NCBI RefSeq assembly: GCF_003814705.1
Contig: NZ_RKRA01000001.1
Location: 4,079,266 to 4,143,265, forward strand
Direction: 5' to 3'
DNA: 64,000 nucleotides
Origin: Georgenia muralis
Lineage (GTDB): Bacteria > Actinomycetota > Actinomycetes > Actinomycetales > Actinomycetaceae
The notes under the pieces were generated by a model. That model was not told the origin of the DNA and made no database searches. It saw only the letters and a list, made by a program, of their open reading frames with translations. Numbering within the stretch: position 1 is the first letter of the stretch; the number at the start of each line of letters is the position of its first letter. This document shows positions 1 through 8,572 of the stretch, one piece after another. The translations under genes and the position numbers were made by a program.

Positions 1-981
1 CGGCTGGGCTCCAAGCGCTCGTTCGACGACGACTACGAGCACCAGCAGTACTACCTGCACAAGGACCTCCAGGGCTCGACGAACGTCGTCACCGACGACA
101 CCGGCAAGGTCTTCGAGCACTGGGAGTACCTGCCCGGCGGGGAGCCGTGGATCCGGGAGGACTCCAACGTCCACCGCACGCCGTACCTCTACGCGGGCGG
201 GTACCTCGACGAGGTGCGTGACCTCGTCAGCCTCGGGCAGCGGTGGTACGAGCCGCGCGAGGGGATCTTCTACAGCCCCGACCCGATCCTCCACCGTGAC
301 CCGGCTGCGGCCGCGGCCGATCCGGCGCTGCTCCCGGCGTACTCCTACGCCCAGTCCAGCCCGCTGCGCCTGGTCGACCCCGGTGGGGACGCACCCGACG
401 CAGCCGGGGCGGACCTGCGCTCACCCGGCATCGCGGCGGCGGTGGGCCGGCTCGCGGCCGCCGGCAAGGCGGCGGCCTTCCAGGCCGACCTGGCGCGGTC
501 GTCCCGGCTGTGGCAGGCGCTCGTGCGGTTCTCCGGGACCGACCGGGCGAGGTCCCTCCAGGCCTTCTCCGAGCGGTTCGAGATGAAGCCGCTCGTGCAG
601 GTCAACCTCGTCAGGACGGCCGACGGCTGGGCGGTGCAGGACGTCCAGCTCTCGCCGTTCGGCTTCGTCCAGAAGAAGGTCTACGAGGGAGCCACCGACC
701 GGGCCGGGGACGCCGGCACGAACCCGGCGGCCGACGACGGGCTCGGCGGCCAGGGCGCACCCGTCCCCGGCGCGGGCACGCCGGCCGCCGACGCGGCACC
801 CAACGGTCCGCCGGTGCCGGGCACGGCCACGGCGCCGAGCGGCGCGGGGGCGGCGCCGGGACCGGCCCCCGCGAGCCCCGCGGGGGCGGGGCCGGCCGCC
901 GGGGGCGGCGGAGCCGGGTCCTCGTCGCTGAGCGCCGGCGTCGGGGCGGCGGACGGTCCGCCGGACTCGGGCGCGAGCTGA
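1..981 (+). CDS. RHS repeat-associated core protein, C-terminal part
   Basis: The frame is open from the first base of the window, so this is only the last 326 residues of a larger protein. Residues about 15-100 are an RHS core end: an HKDLQGSTNVVTDD stretch, then YLYAGGYLDEVRD and RWYEPREG.FYSPDP, the usual motif that closes the RHS/YD-repeat shell. In this family the sequence after the SPDP motif is the variable tip and often a toxin. Here it is about 225 residues: a helical-looking stretch (about 140-230) that I do not recognise, then about 95 residues rich in Ala, Gly and Pro. No known toxin motif and no adjacent immunity-like small gene is visible. A strong hairpin follows the stop. RHS assignment is solid; any toxin role is open. 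Confidence 0.85.
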   Translation, partial: RLGSKRSFDDDYEHQQYYLHKDLQGSTNVVTDDTGKVFEHWEYLPGGEPWIREDSNVHRTPYLYAGGYLDEVRDLVSLGQRWYEPREGIFYSPDPILHRDPAAAAADPALLPAYSYAQSSPLRLVDPGGDAPDAAGADLRSPGIAAAVGRLAAAGKAAAFQADLARSSRLWQALVRFSGTDRARSLQAFSERFEMKPLVQVNLVRTADGWAVQDVQLSPFGFVQKKVYEGATDRAGDAGTNPAADDGLGGQGAPVPGAGTPAADAAPNGPPVPGTATAPSGAGAAPGPAPASPAGAGPAAGGGGAGSSSLSAGVGAADGPPDSGAS

Positions 982-988
982 CGGACCG

Positions 989-1025
989 CCCGGGGCGGCC
1001 GGCCGAACCCGCCGGCCGCCCCGGG
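989..1025 (+). terminator. Hairpin terminator after the RHS gene
   Basis: Perfect 15-base inverted repeat (CCCGGGGCGGCCGGC and its complement) with a 7-base loop, starting 8 bases after the RHS stop codon. There is no T-tract, as is common for actinobacterial terminators. Confidence 0.75.
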
Positions 1026-1034
1026 GCGGCGTCC

Positions 1035-1040
1035 TATGCT
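1035..1040 (+). promoter_or_regulatory. -10 box TATGCT for a leaderless SARP gene
   Basis: TATGCT fits the actinobacterial TANNNT -10 pattern and ends 7 bases before GTG 1048. Transcription would start at that GTG, which makes it a better start than the in-frame ATG at 1036, which lies inside the box. Confidence 0.55.
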
Positions 1041-1047
1041 CGGCGCT

Positions 1048-4000
1048 GTGAGGGTCGGGGTGCTCGGCCCCGTCGAGGCCTTCCTCGACGGCCCGCTTGA
1101 CCTGGGGACGCGCAAGCAGCGCGCCCTCGTCGCCGCGCTGGCCCTGCACCGCGGCCGGCCGGTCGCCGTCGACACGATCATCGACCTGCTCTGGGGGGAC
1201 GACCCGCCCGAGGCCGTCGCCGGGACGCTCCAGGCGTACGTGGCCCGACTGCGCCGGGTGCTCGAGCCCGACCGGCCCGCTCGGGCGCCGGCCACCGTCC
1301 TGGTGACGCTCGAGCCCGGCTACGCCCTGCGGCTGGCCCCGGAGGACCTCGACGCCGCCGTGTTCGAGCAGGTGAGCGGGCACGCCCGGCGGCTGCTCGC
1401 GCCCGCGGGACTCACCACCGCCGGCGCAGGGACCGCTCCGGCGCGGGCCGCGCCCGCCGGCCGGCGGTCCGAGGCCCTGCCGACCGGCGTCCTCGAGGAC
1501 GCCGCTGCCCGGCTGGAGTCGGCCCTGGACCTGTGGCGCGGCGAGCCCTACGTCGAGCTCGGGGACGCCCCCTCCGCCGTCGCCGAGCGGGCCCGCCTCG
1601 AGGAGCTGCGCCTCCTCGCGCTGGAGGACCTCGCCGTCGCCCGGCTCGCGCTCGGCCGGCACGGCCAGGCGGCCGCCGAGCTGGATGCCCTGACCTCCGC
1701 GCACCCGCTGCGGGAGCGCCTGTGGGCGCTGCGGGCGCTCGCCCTGGCCCGCGGGGGCCGGCAGGCCGAGGCCCTCGACGTCCTTCGGCAGGTGCGCGAG
1801 GTGCTCTCCGACGAGCTGGGTCTCGATCCGGGGGCCGAGCTGCGCGCGCTCCAGGCGGCCGTCCTCGCGCAGGACCCGGCCCTGGCGTGGGTACCCCCGC
1901 CCGTCACCGACCGGGCGGCCGGCGCACCCGCACCCCCCGCGCACACCGCCACGTCGCCGGCGAGCCAGGGCCCCGGGGAGTCGCCCACGAGCCCGTCGCG
2001 CCCCGGCTCGGACCGCGCCGACCTCACCCCGCTCCCCCGGCTGCCCTCGTGGCCGATGGCCGGGCGCGAGTCCGAGCTCGTCGCCCTCACGGGCCTGCTG
2101 GACGTCGCGGACGGCGGCGGCCCGTCGTTCGCCGCCCTGGTCGGGGAGCCGGGGATCGGCAAGTCCCGGCTCAGCCACGAGCTTCTCGTCCTCGCCCGCG
2201 CCCGCGGGGCCCAGGTCCTCGTGGGCCGGTGCTCGCAGGACGACGGCGCACCGCCCCTGTGGCCGTGGGCGGCGGTGCTGCGCGGGCTCGGCGAGGACCT
2301 GCCGCTCGGGCCGGGCGGGCAGGGCGAGGGAGGGCATCACGAGGGCGCGGGCTTCCGCACCTGGGAGGCGATCGTGACGGCGCTGGTCGCCGACGCCCGC
2401 GAGCGCACCGTCGTCGTCGTGCTCGACGACCTCCACTGGGCCGACCCCGCCTCGTTGCGGGTGCTGCGCCTGCTGGCCGAGACCGTGGAGTCCGGACGGC
2501 TCCTGGTGCTGTGCACCTGGCGCGAGCACCCTCAGCCCGTCGGCCCGCTCGCGGAGGTCGCCGAGGCGCTCGCCCGCCGGCACGCGCTGCGCCTGAGCCT
2601 GCACGGCCTCGACGCGAGCGCCGTCGCGACGGTCGTGGCCGCCGTCGCCGAGACCACCCCGACCGGGGCCGAGGCCGACGCGCTGCGCGAGCGGACCGAC
2701 GGCAACCCGTTCTTCCTCGTCGAGTACGCCCGACTGGCCCGCGAGCGGCGGGACCTGCCCGGCCTCCTCGCGGAGCCGGACCCGCCCTCGGCCGTGCGGG
2801 AGGTGCTGCTGCGCCGGCTCGACCGCCTGCCGGCGCCGACGGTGGCGGCGCTGCGGGCCGCCTCGGTGGTGGGTCGGCGCTTCGACGTCTCCTCGCTCGC
2901 CGCGGCGGCGGGCGGCGACGAGGACGAGCTCCTCGACCACCTCGACCTCGCCCTCGCGGCCGGCCTGGTCCGCGACGAGGGGGTGGACCGGTTCTCCTTC
3001 TCCCACGCGCTCGTGCGCGACACGGTGCGCTCCCAGCTCAGCTCGACCCGGCGGGCACGCACGCACGCGAGCGTCGCCGCGCACCTCGCCGGGCTGCCGG
3101 GACGCGAGGTCGAGGCCGCCCACCACTGGCTCGCGGCCGGGCCCGCGCACGCCGCGCACGCCTGGCGCGCCGCCGTCGCCGCCGCCGCGGCGGTCCGCCG
3201 GTTCCACGCGTACGAGCAGGCGGCCGAGCTGCTCACGGCCGCGCTGGCGTCGATCGACGTCGCCGGAGGCGCCACGGCGCGCGAGCGCTACGACATCCTG
3301 CTCGACCTCGTCGACGCCTACCGGTGGGCGGGCAGCTGGGAGGGGCTGGTGGCCACCGCCGAGCGCGCCGTCGCGGTGGCGGAGGAGATCGGCGACGTCG
3401 AGCTCCTCGTCCGCGCGGCGTCGGCCCCGACCGTGGGCGCGCTGTGGCAGTCGGCCCCCGAGGGGCAGGTCCACGCCGGCATGGTCGCGACGCTGCGGCG
3501 CGCGCTCGAGCGGGTGGGGCCCGGCGACGGCGCGGTGCGCTGCCGGGCGCTGCTCAGCCTGGCGAACGAACTCTACCACGGCGCGGGCGTCGCCGAGCGA
3601 CGGGCGCTGCTCGAGGACGCCATCGCGATGGCCCGGCGGCTGGGCGAGGACGTGCTGCTGCTGGACGCGTGCGAGGTGGCCTGCGCGACCCTCCAGGCTC
3701 CGGCGACCGTCCACGAGCGGCTGGCGTGGTCGCAGGAGGCGGCGCGCATCGCCGGCCGCATCGGGTACGAGCGCACCTACCTCGTGGCCCTGTGCCTCCG
3801 GGCGGGCGTGGAGGGCGAGCTGGGGATGGTGGGGCCGATGCGCGCGACCATCACCGAGGCGCGCCTGCTCGCCACGCGGCTGCGGGTCCCGTTCGGGCTC
3901 ATCGTCCTGGCGAACCTCGAGGTGCCGTGGCTGGCGATGGCGGGCCGGTTCGACGAGGCGCAGGAGTGGGTCGCCGGGCTGGAGGACCTCGACCGGGTGA

Positions 4001-4515
4001 CCGGGATCCACCAGTCCGGCGAGGCCCTGGCCGGGGCGATGGCCGCGCTGCGGCTGTGGCAGGGCCGCAGCGCCGAGTCCGTCCCGGCGCTCATGGCCAT
4101 GGACGCCGGCCCCCAGCCGCTCGCGACCACGGTCGCCGTCTTTCTCCTGCGCGCCGGCCTCGTCGACGAGGCGCGGGCCTACCTCGCCGCGCACCCCGCC
4201 GGGCTGGATGACGAGAGCTTCGTGGCGCTCCTGGGCTGGTGCATGGCGGGCGAGGCCGCGCTGGGACTGGGCGACGCCGCGCTCGCGGCGGCCGCGTACG
4301 AGCGGGCGGTCCCCTACGCCGGGCTCAGCTGCTCGGCCGGGTCCGCCAACGCGTCCGGGCCGGTGGACGCCTACCTCGCGCTCGCCGCCGCGGCGGCCGG
4401 GGACCTCGCCGCGGCGGGGCGCCACGCCGACCGGGCCGCCACGCTGTGCCGGGAGTGGGAGATCCCGCTGGCGGGGCGGTGGCTCGCGGCACAGCGGGAG
4501 CGGTACGGCTTCTGA
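1048..4515 (+). CDS. SARP/AfsR-like regulator with BTAD and ATPase domains
   Basis: Large transcriptional activator of 1155 residues. Residues 1-85 are a Trans_reg_C winged helix (RVGVLGPVEA start, then GTRKQRALVAALALH). Residues about 95-285 are the bacterial transcriptional activation (BTAD) domain. An Ala/Pro-rich linker (about 285-335) joins it to an AAA-type ATPase with Walker A GEPGIGKS near residue 366 and Walker B VVLDDLHWAD near 459. The C-terminal 450 residues are Ala/Leu-rich helical repeats of TPR type. The family switches on secondary metabolism or nearby pathways in response to ATP and small signals. The gene is not followed by a biosynthetic cluster; the next gene is a drug-type exporter, a possible target. 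GTG 1048 was preferred because of the TATGCT box 7 bases upstream. Confidence 0.9.
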   Translation: MRVGVLGPVEAFLDGPLDLGTRKQRALVAALALHRGRPVAVDTIIDLLWGDDPPEAVAGTLQAYVARLRRVLEPDRPARAPATVLVTLEPGYALRLAPEDLDAAVFEQVSGHARRLLAPAGLTTAGAGTAPARAAPAGRRSEALPTGVLEDAAARLESALDLWRGEPYVELGDAPSAVAERARLEELRLLALEDLAVARLALGRHGQAAAELDALTSAHPLRERLWALRALALARGGRQAEALDVLRQVREVLSDELGLDPGAELRALQAAVLAQDPALAWVPPPVTDRAAGAPAPPAHTATSPASQGPGESPTSPSRPGSDRADLTPLPRLPSWPMAGRESELVALTGLLDVADGGGPSFAALVGEPGIGKSRLSHELLVLARARGAQVLVGRCSQDDGAPPLWPWAAVLRGLGEDLPLGPGGQGEGGHHEGAGFRTWEAIVTALVADARERTVVVVLDDLHWADPASLRVLRLLAETVESGRLLVLCTWREHPQPVGPLAEVAEALARRHALRLSLHGLDASAVATVVAAVAETTPTGAEADALRERTDGNPFFLVEYARLARERRDLPGLLAEPDPPSAVREVLLRRLDRLPAPTVAALRAASVVGRRFDVSSLAAAAGGDEDELLDHLDLALAAGLVRDEGVDRFSFSHALVRDTVRSQLSSTRRARTHASVAAHLAGLPGREVEAAHHWLAAGPAHAAHAWRAAVAAAAAVRRFHAYEQAAELLTAALASIDVAGGATARERYDILLDLVDAYRWAGSWEGLVATAERAVAVAEEIGDVELLVRAASAPTVGALWQSAPEGQVHAGMVATLRRALERVGPGDGAVRCRALLSLANELYHGAGVAERRALLEDAIAMARRLGEDVLLLDACEVACATLQAPATVHERLAWSQEAARIAGRIGYERTYLVALCLRAGVEGELGMVGPMRATITEARLLATRLRVPFGLIVLANLEVPWLAMAGRFDEAQEWVAGLEDLDRVTGIHQSGEALAGAMAALRLWQGRSAESVPALMAMDAGPQPLATTVAVFLLRAGLVDEARAYLAAHPAGLDDESFVALLGWCMAGEAALGLGDAALAAAAYERAVPYAGLSCSAGSANASGPVDAYLALAAAAAGDLAAAGRHADRAATLCREWEIPLAGRWLAAQRERYGF

Positions 4516-4567
4516 GCCCGACCGAGATGGATCGACCGGTGTCGGACCCCTCGGTGAGAATGTCCCG

Positions 4568-5911
4568 GTGACCACCCCTCCGCCGTCCGCGGTCGACCCC
4601 GCCACGCCGCCGGTCCCCGGCGCCGGGAACCCGAGCGACCCCGCCGAGGCTGCCGCCACGGGCGCCGCCGGCACCACCGAGGCGGACCTGCCCACCTGGC
4701 GCCGCGACGCGACGATCTTCCTCTCGGGCCAGACCGTGTCGCTGTTCGGCTCGATGCTCGTGCAGTACGCGATCATGTGGCACCTCACGCTCGAGACGAG
4801 GTCGGGCGCCGTCATGGCCCTGGCCTCGGTGTTCGGCTTCCTGCCCCAGGCGGTCGTGTCCGTCTTCGCCGGCGTCTGGGCGGACCGCATGGACCGACGT
4901 CGGCTCATCATCGGCGCCGACGCGGCCATCGCGGTGACCACCCTGGGCCTCGCTCTGCTCATGCTCAGCGGCATCGACGACCTGTGGCTGATCTACCTCG
5001 CGCTCGCCATCCGCTCGGTCGGCGCCGGTGTGCAGATGCCCGCCGTCGCCTCCCTGCTGCCGCAGATCGTGCCGACCACCAGGCTCATGCGGGTCAACGG
5101 CATCAACGGCTCCATCCAGTCGGCGATGATGCTCCTCGCGCCGGCCGTGGCCGCCGCCGTGTACGCGAGCTTCTCCATCGTGGCGGTGTTCCTCGTCGAC
5201 GTCGTCACGGCCGTGGTCGGCATCGGGCTCCTGCTCGCACTGTCCGTGCCGCCGCTCGCGCGCGCCACCGCCACGGCCGAGCGCCCCGGCTACCTCGACG
5301 ACCTCGTCGACGGCGTCCGCTACGTCCTCACCCACACGTTCGTCCGCTGGCTGCTGGCGCTCTACGCCGTCGTCTTCCTCCTCGTCGTGGCCCCGTCGTA
5401 CCTCACGCCCCTGATGATGGTCCGCACCTTCGGCGAGGAGGTCTGGAGGCTCACCGCCCTGGAGCTGGCGTTCAGCGTCGGGATGATGCTGGGCGGCGCG
5501 GCCATCGCGGCCTGGGGCGGTCTGCAGAACCGGGTAGTCATGGTGCTCGGGTCCACCTTCGTCTTCGGTGCGCTCGCCGTCGGCATGGGCCTCTCGACCC
5601 ACCTGTGGGTCTTCATCGGCCTCATGTTCCTCGTCGGGCTCGCCGTGCCGGCCTTCTCCACCCCGTCCATGACCGTGCTCCAGGAGACGATCGAGCCGGA
5701 GCGTCAGGGCCGGGTGTTCGGGTTCGTCGGCATCGTCATGGCCGTGTCCATGCCGCTGGGCATGGCGGTGTTCGGCCCGCTGGCCGACCGGTTCACGGTC
5801 CAGTCCCTGCTCGTCGTCTCCGGCGCCCTGATGTTCCTCGTCGCGACCGTCGCCGTGGTGGTGCCGTCCGGGCGGCGGGCCGTCACCGCGGGCGCGACGC
5901 CCGCGTCCTGA
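4568..5911 (+). CDS. MFS exporter, DHA3 (macrolide-efflux) type
   Basis: A 447-residue membrane protein with 12 predicted transmembrane helices after a Pro/Ala-rich cytoplasmic N-terminus of about 45 residues. The loop between helices 2 and 3 carries the MFS motif A form GVWADRMDRRR (near residue 103), typical of MefA/EntS-like drug:proton antiporters. The substrate cannot be read from sequence. GTG 4568 is chosen because the MFS fold begins soon after and a GAGAAT -10-like box ends 6 bases upstream, which would make it leaderless. It starts 53 bases after the SARP gene in the same direction and might be co-expressed or activated by it. It converges on the ribokinase gene. Confidence 0.85.
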   Translation: MTTPPPSAVDPATPPVPGAGNPSDPAEAAATGAAGTTEADLPTWRRDATIFLSGQTVSLFGSMLVQYAIMWHLTLETRSGAVMALASVFGFLPQAVVSVFAGVWADRMDRRRLIIGADAAIAVTTLGLALLMLSGIDDLWLIYLALAIRSVGAGVQMPAVASLLPQIVPTTRLMRVNGINGSIQSAMMLLAPAVAAAVYASFSIVAVFLVDVVTAVVGIGLLLALSVPPLARATATAERPGYLDDLVDGVRYVLTHTFVRWLLALYAVVFLLVVAPSYLTPLMMVRTFGEEVWRLTALELAFSVGMMLGGAAIAAWGGLQNRVVMVLGSTFVFGALAVGMGLSTHLWVFIGLMFLVGLAVPAFSTPSMTVLQETIEPERQGRVFGFVGIVMAVSMPLGMAVFGPLADRFTVQSLLVVSGALMFLVATVAVVVPSGRRAVTAGATPAS

Positions 5912-5933
5912 TCTCGCACCACCCGGCTCCCGG

Positions 5934-6881
5934 TCACCCGCTCAGCTGGTGCGGGTGCGGGTACGACTCCTGGGCACCGCGGCGGCCCACGGCGAACGCC
6001 GCCACCCCGGTCGCGGCGACCACGGCGTCGCCCAGGTCGGCGCCCCGCGCGAGCTCGAGGGCCAGGGCCCCGACGAACGCGTCGCCCGCGCCGGTGGTGT
6101 CGACGACGTCGACCGGCCGAGCCCGGGTGTGCTCCGTGCGGCCACCGGCGACCGCATGGGCGGCCCCGGCCCCACCGAGCGTGACCACCACGGAGCGCGG
6201 GCCCAGCGCGAGCAGTGCGGTGACGGTCGCGGCGGGGCCGGACCCGGCGGGGATCGTGCCGGCGGGGCCGGACCCGGCGGGCACCATCCCGTGGTGCGCC
6301 TCGCCGAGGAGGACGGCGGCCTCGGACTCGTTGACCACGAGCGGGTCGGCGACCGCGAGGACCTCCGGCGGGAGCGTGGCCGCCGGGGCGGCGTTGACCA
6401 CGACCCGCGCCGACCGCGCCTCGCGCGCGACCTGCTCGACCGTGTCCAGGGGGATCTCCAGCTGGACGACCACGACGTCGGCGGATGCCAGCGCGGCGCG
6501 GGAGCCGGTCAGGAGCGCGGGGGTGACGTGCCGGTTGGCGCCGGGCGAGGCGATGATCGCGTTCTCCCCGTCGGGGGTGAGCAGGATGACGGCGTTCCCG
6601 GTCGGCGCACCCACGGTGCGCAGGTGGCCGACGTCGACGCCGGCCGCCTCGAGCGACCGGCGGAGCATGGCGCCGTGGTCGTCGTCGCCGACGCAGCCGA
6701 CGAACGTGACGTCCCCGCCGAGCCGGCCGGCCGCGACGGCCTGGTTGGCACCCTTCCCACCCGGGGTGACACGGACGTCGGAGCCGAACACCGTCTCACC
6801 GGCGGACGGCCGGTGGTCGACGTCGAGGACGAGGTCGGCGTTGGCCGAGCCGACGACGACGATGCGACCGCTGCTGCCCAT
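5934..6881 (-). CDS. rbsK: Ribokinase (PfkB family)
   Basis: A 315-residue sugar kinase that would phosphorylate ribose (or a similar pentose or nucleoside) at O5 using ATP, in the cytoplasm. It begins with the family pattern VVVGSANADLVLDVD, has PfkB signature 1 (GGKGANQAVAAGRLGG, near residue 42) and signature 2 with the catalytic Asp (DTTGAGDAF, near residue 260). Residues about 190-210 contain a short duplication of PAGSGPA. No ribose transporter or LacI regulator lies next to it. On the minus strand, GACAAT ends 6 bases before the ATG, so the mRNA is probably leaderless. Ribokinase is the best fit; a related PfkB nucleoside kinase is possible. Confidence 0.88.
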   Translation of the reverse strand: MGSSGRIVVVGSANADLVLDVDHRPSAGETVFGSDVRVTPGGKGANQAVAAGRLGGDVTFVGCVGDDDHGAMLRRSLEAAGVDVGHLRTVGAPTGNAVILLTPDGENAIIASPGANRHVTPALLTGSRAALASADVVVVQLEIPLDTVEQVAREARSARVVVNAAPAATLPPEVLAVADPLVVNESEAAVLLGEAHHGMVPAGSGPAGTIPAGSGPAATVTALLALGPRSVVVTLGGAGAAHAVAGGRTEHTRARPVDVVDTTGAGDAFVGALALELARGADLGDAVVAATGVAAFAVGRRGAQESYPHPHQLSG

Positions 6882-7030
6882 ACGGCGATTGTCCCCGACG
6901 GCCGCCCCACGGCTCCCCGTCGTCCGTCCACCGCGCCGAGATGCGGCTCGTCCGGCGTCGGACCACCCTGGTGACGAAGCGAACCGACACGGGCGCCGTC
7001 GTCGCCCGTCGCAGGCACGGGAGGCCAGCG

Positions 7031-7462
7031 ATGCCGAAGACCAACAAGGACGGCTCAGCGAAGCAGAGCGAGCTGCCCTCGACGCTGAAGAAGTCCGAGG
7101 CGAAGGCGCAGCGCACCTTCGCCAAGGCGCACGACTCCGCCGCGGAGACGTACGGCGAGGGCGAGCGGGCCAACCGGACCGCCTACTCCGCGCTGAAGCA
7201 CTCCTACGAGAAGGTCGGCGACCACTGGGAGGCGAAGGACGAGAAGGGCCCCTCGGACAAGAAGGCCGCAGGCAGCCGTGGTTCCGCCGGGAGCACGAAG
7301 GGCGGTGTCGACGCCAACGCCTCGAAGGAGCACCTCTACGACCTCGCGAAGCGGCTGGACATCTCCGGCCGGTCGAGGATGAGCAAGGACGAGCTCGTCG
7401 ACGCCATCCAGCGGGCCAACGCGAAGCAACCGCTGACGGCACCCGTCGTCAGCAACCGCTGA
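7031..7462 (+). CDS. ChaB-family protein with SAP-like C-terminal tail
   Basis: A 143-residue hydrophilic protein. Residues about 10-75 match the ChaB fold (LPSTLKKSEAKAQRTFAKAHDSA, later AYSALKHSYEKVGDHWE). After a Gly/Ser linker, residues about 107-140 form a small helix-extended-loop-helix module (LYDLAKRLDISGRSRMSKDELVDAI reads as a SAP/Rho-N type element, often nucleic-acid binding). The same tail occurs on the hemerythrin at 15517-16083. ChaB has been linked to cation transport regulation in E. coli, but in actinobacteria its job is unknown. The last codons lie in a tandem 26-base repeat, which sets the C-terminus (KQPLTAPVVSNR). Confidence 0.8.
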   Translation: MPKTNKDGSAKQSELPSTLKKSEAKAQRTFAKAHDSAAETYGEGERANRTAYSALKHSYEKVGDHWEAKDEKGPSDKKAAGSRGSAGSTKGGVDANASKEHLYDLAKRLDISGRSRMSKDELVDAIQRANAKQPLTAPVVSNR

Positions 7463-7502
7463 CGGCACCCGTCGTCAGCAACCGCTGACGGCACCCGTCG
7501 TC
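7425..7502 (+). repeat. Three perfect tandem copies of a 26-base repeat
   Basis: Units at 7425-7450, 7451-7476 and 7477-7502 begin AGCAACCGCTGACGG and end CACCCGTCGTC. The unit length is not a multiple of three, so each copy is read in another frame; the ChaB stop codon (7460-7462) sits in copy 2. Confidence 0.95.
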
Positions 7503-7538
7503 CGGAGAAGAACCGGGGGCGAGTGACCTCCCGCCCGA

Positions 7539-7544
7539 TACCCT
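7539..7544 (+). promoter_or_regulatory. -10 box TACCCT upstream of the VOC gene
   Basis: TACCCT would place the transcript start near 7551, giving a leader of about 50 bases that contains the GAGGAGGA ribosome-binding site of the gene at 7604. Confidence 0.45.
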
Positions 7545-7603
7545 GGTCAGCATGGGCCGGGGAGGTCCACACTTGCGCCGACAACGTCGAGCGAGGAGGA
7601 CCC

Positions 7604-8029
7604 ATGACCACCCGGCTCAACCCCTACATCAGCTTCAAGGACAACGCCCGCGAGGCGCTGGAGTTCTACCGCGACGTCTTCGGCGGCGAGCTGACCATGA
7701 GCACCTTCGCCGAGTTCCAGGCGAGCGAGGACCCCGCCGAGGCCGACAAGATCATGCACGGCCAGCTCGAGGCCGGCGCCCTGACGCTCATGGCGTCGGA
7801 CACGCCCGACGCCATGGGGTACGACGACGGCTCCCGCATCTCCATGTCTCTCAGCGGCGAGGACGAGGCCGAGCTGCGCGGCTACTGGGACAGGCTCGTC
7901 GACGGCGGGACCGCCACCATGCCGCTGGACAAGGCACCGTGGGGTGACTACTTCGGCATGTGCCAGGACCGGTTCGGCGTCACCTGGATGGTCAACATCG
8001 CCGGCGACGGCGGCACCCAGCCGTCGTAG
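7604..8029 (+). CDS. VOC-family protein, PhnB-like
   Basis: A 141-residue protein of the vicinal oxygen chelate fold, PhnB/DUF glyoxalase-like subgroup: N-terminus TTRLNPYISFKDNAREALEFY, then FGGELTMSTFAEF and the C-terminal WGDYFGMCQDRFGVTWMVN. Such proteins often act in antibiotic or electrophile resistance or as metal-dependent enzymes, but the substrate cannot be predicted. ATG 7604 follows a clear GAGGAGGA site; an upstream in-frame start would add residues that do not resemble the family. It is convergent with the DoxX gene and appears to be a single-gene unit. Confidence 0.85.
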   Translation: MTTRLNPYISFKDNAREALEFYRDVFGGELTMSTFAEFQASEDPAEADKIMHGQLEAGALTLMASDTPDAMGYDDGSRISMSLSGEDEAELRGYWDRLVDGGTATMPLDKAPWGDYFGMCQDRFGVTWMVNIAGDGGTQPS

Positions 8030-8047
8030 TCGGGCTCGCCCGCGCGC

Positions 8048-8482
8048 TCAGCCGCGCCACCACCGCCGGTCGCGCCAGGCCGCCGTCGACCACAGCGTCC
8101 AGGCCACGAGGACGGGCTGACCGAGGAGCCGGACGGCCCGGGCCGTGTCCGTGTCCAGCCCGAAGGCGTCGGTCCGGGTGAGGTACTGCGAGACGTTGCC
8201 TGGGAAGATCGCGACGAAGAACGCGGCGACCACCCAGCCCACGACCACGCGGTGACGCGGCAGGGCGACGAGGGCGCCCCCGAGCGCCAGCTCCACCACG
8301 CCCGACACCACGACGACGGTGTCGCCGTCCACCGGCAGCCACGGCGGCACCTGGGCGAGGAACTCCTCCCGGGCCACCGTGAGATGACCTGTGCCGGCGA
8401 GCAGGAGCACGGCACCGAGCAGGAGGCGCGCCGCGGTCCGGCCGCGGGAGACGGTCGGCCGGGTCTCGCGCAGGTGCTCCAT
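8048..8482 (-). CDS. DoxX-like membrane protein
   Basis: A 144-residue membrane protein with four hydrophobic segments (about 18-38, 57-76, 80-98 and 118-134). It has the DoxX-family pattern ARLLLGAVLLLAGTGHLT at the start and HRVVVGWVVAAFFVAIFPGN in the middle. DoxX-like proteins are linked to thiosulfate:quinone oxidation or redox stress, but many small ones have no known role. A TAGCGT box (8489-8494, minus strand) ends 6 bases before the ATG, so it is probably leaderless. It diverges from the ArsR gene and shares the palindromic control region, so it may belong to the same regulon. Confidence 0.8.
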   Translation of the reverse strand: MEHLRETRPTVSRGRTAARLLLGAVLLLAGTGHLTVAREEFLAQVPPWLPVDGDTVVVVSGVVELALGGALVALPRHRVVVGWVVAAFFVAIFPGNVSQYLTRTDAFGLDTDTARAVRLLGQPVLVAWTLWSTAAWRDRRWWRG

Positions 8483-8502
8483 GGACGGACGCTAGCAGGG
8501 GC

Positions 8503-8557
8503 TTGACAGCGGACTGAGGCCGGCGCATTGTTGTAAACAACTGATCGGTTGAACAAC
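8503..8557 (+). promoter_or_regulatory. Promoter and two palindromic operators of the ArsR unit
   Basis: TTGACA (8503-8508), a 17-base spacer and CATTGT (8526-8531) form a sigma-70-like promoter. Just downstream are two palindromes, GTTGTAAACAAC (8530-8541) and GTTGAACAAC (8548-8557), with centres 17 bases apart. This is a typical place for an ArsR-family repressor to bind and silence its own promoter. Confidence 0.65.
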
Positions 8558-8572
8558 AAGGACGTTGATCAC

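Noticed and set aside
1..4515. Antibiotic cluster controlled by the SARP regulator
   Set aside because: No biosynthetic gene is present near it; only one exporter follows.
421..4974. 1517-codon open frame on the minus strand
   Set aside because: Antisense to the SARP gene, the RHS gene and the start of the MFS gene; it exists because third-position G/C bias removes stops. Composition is Arg/Gly/Ala/Pro with no domain.
7425..7502. Possible CRISPR array (three 26-base repeats)
   Set aside because: Copies are directly adjacent with no spacers and no cas genes nearby.
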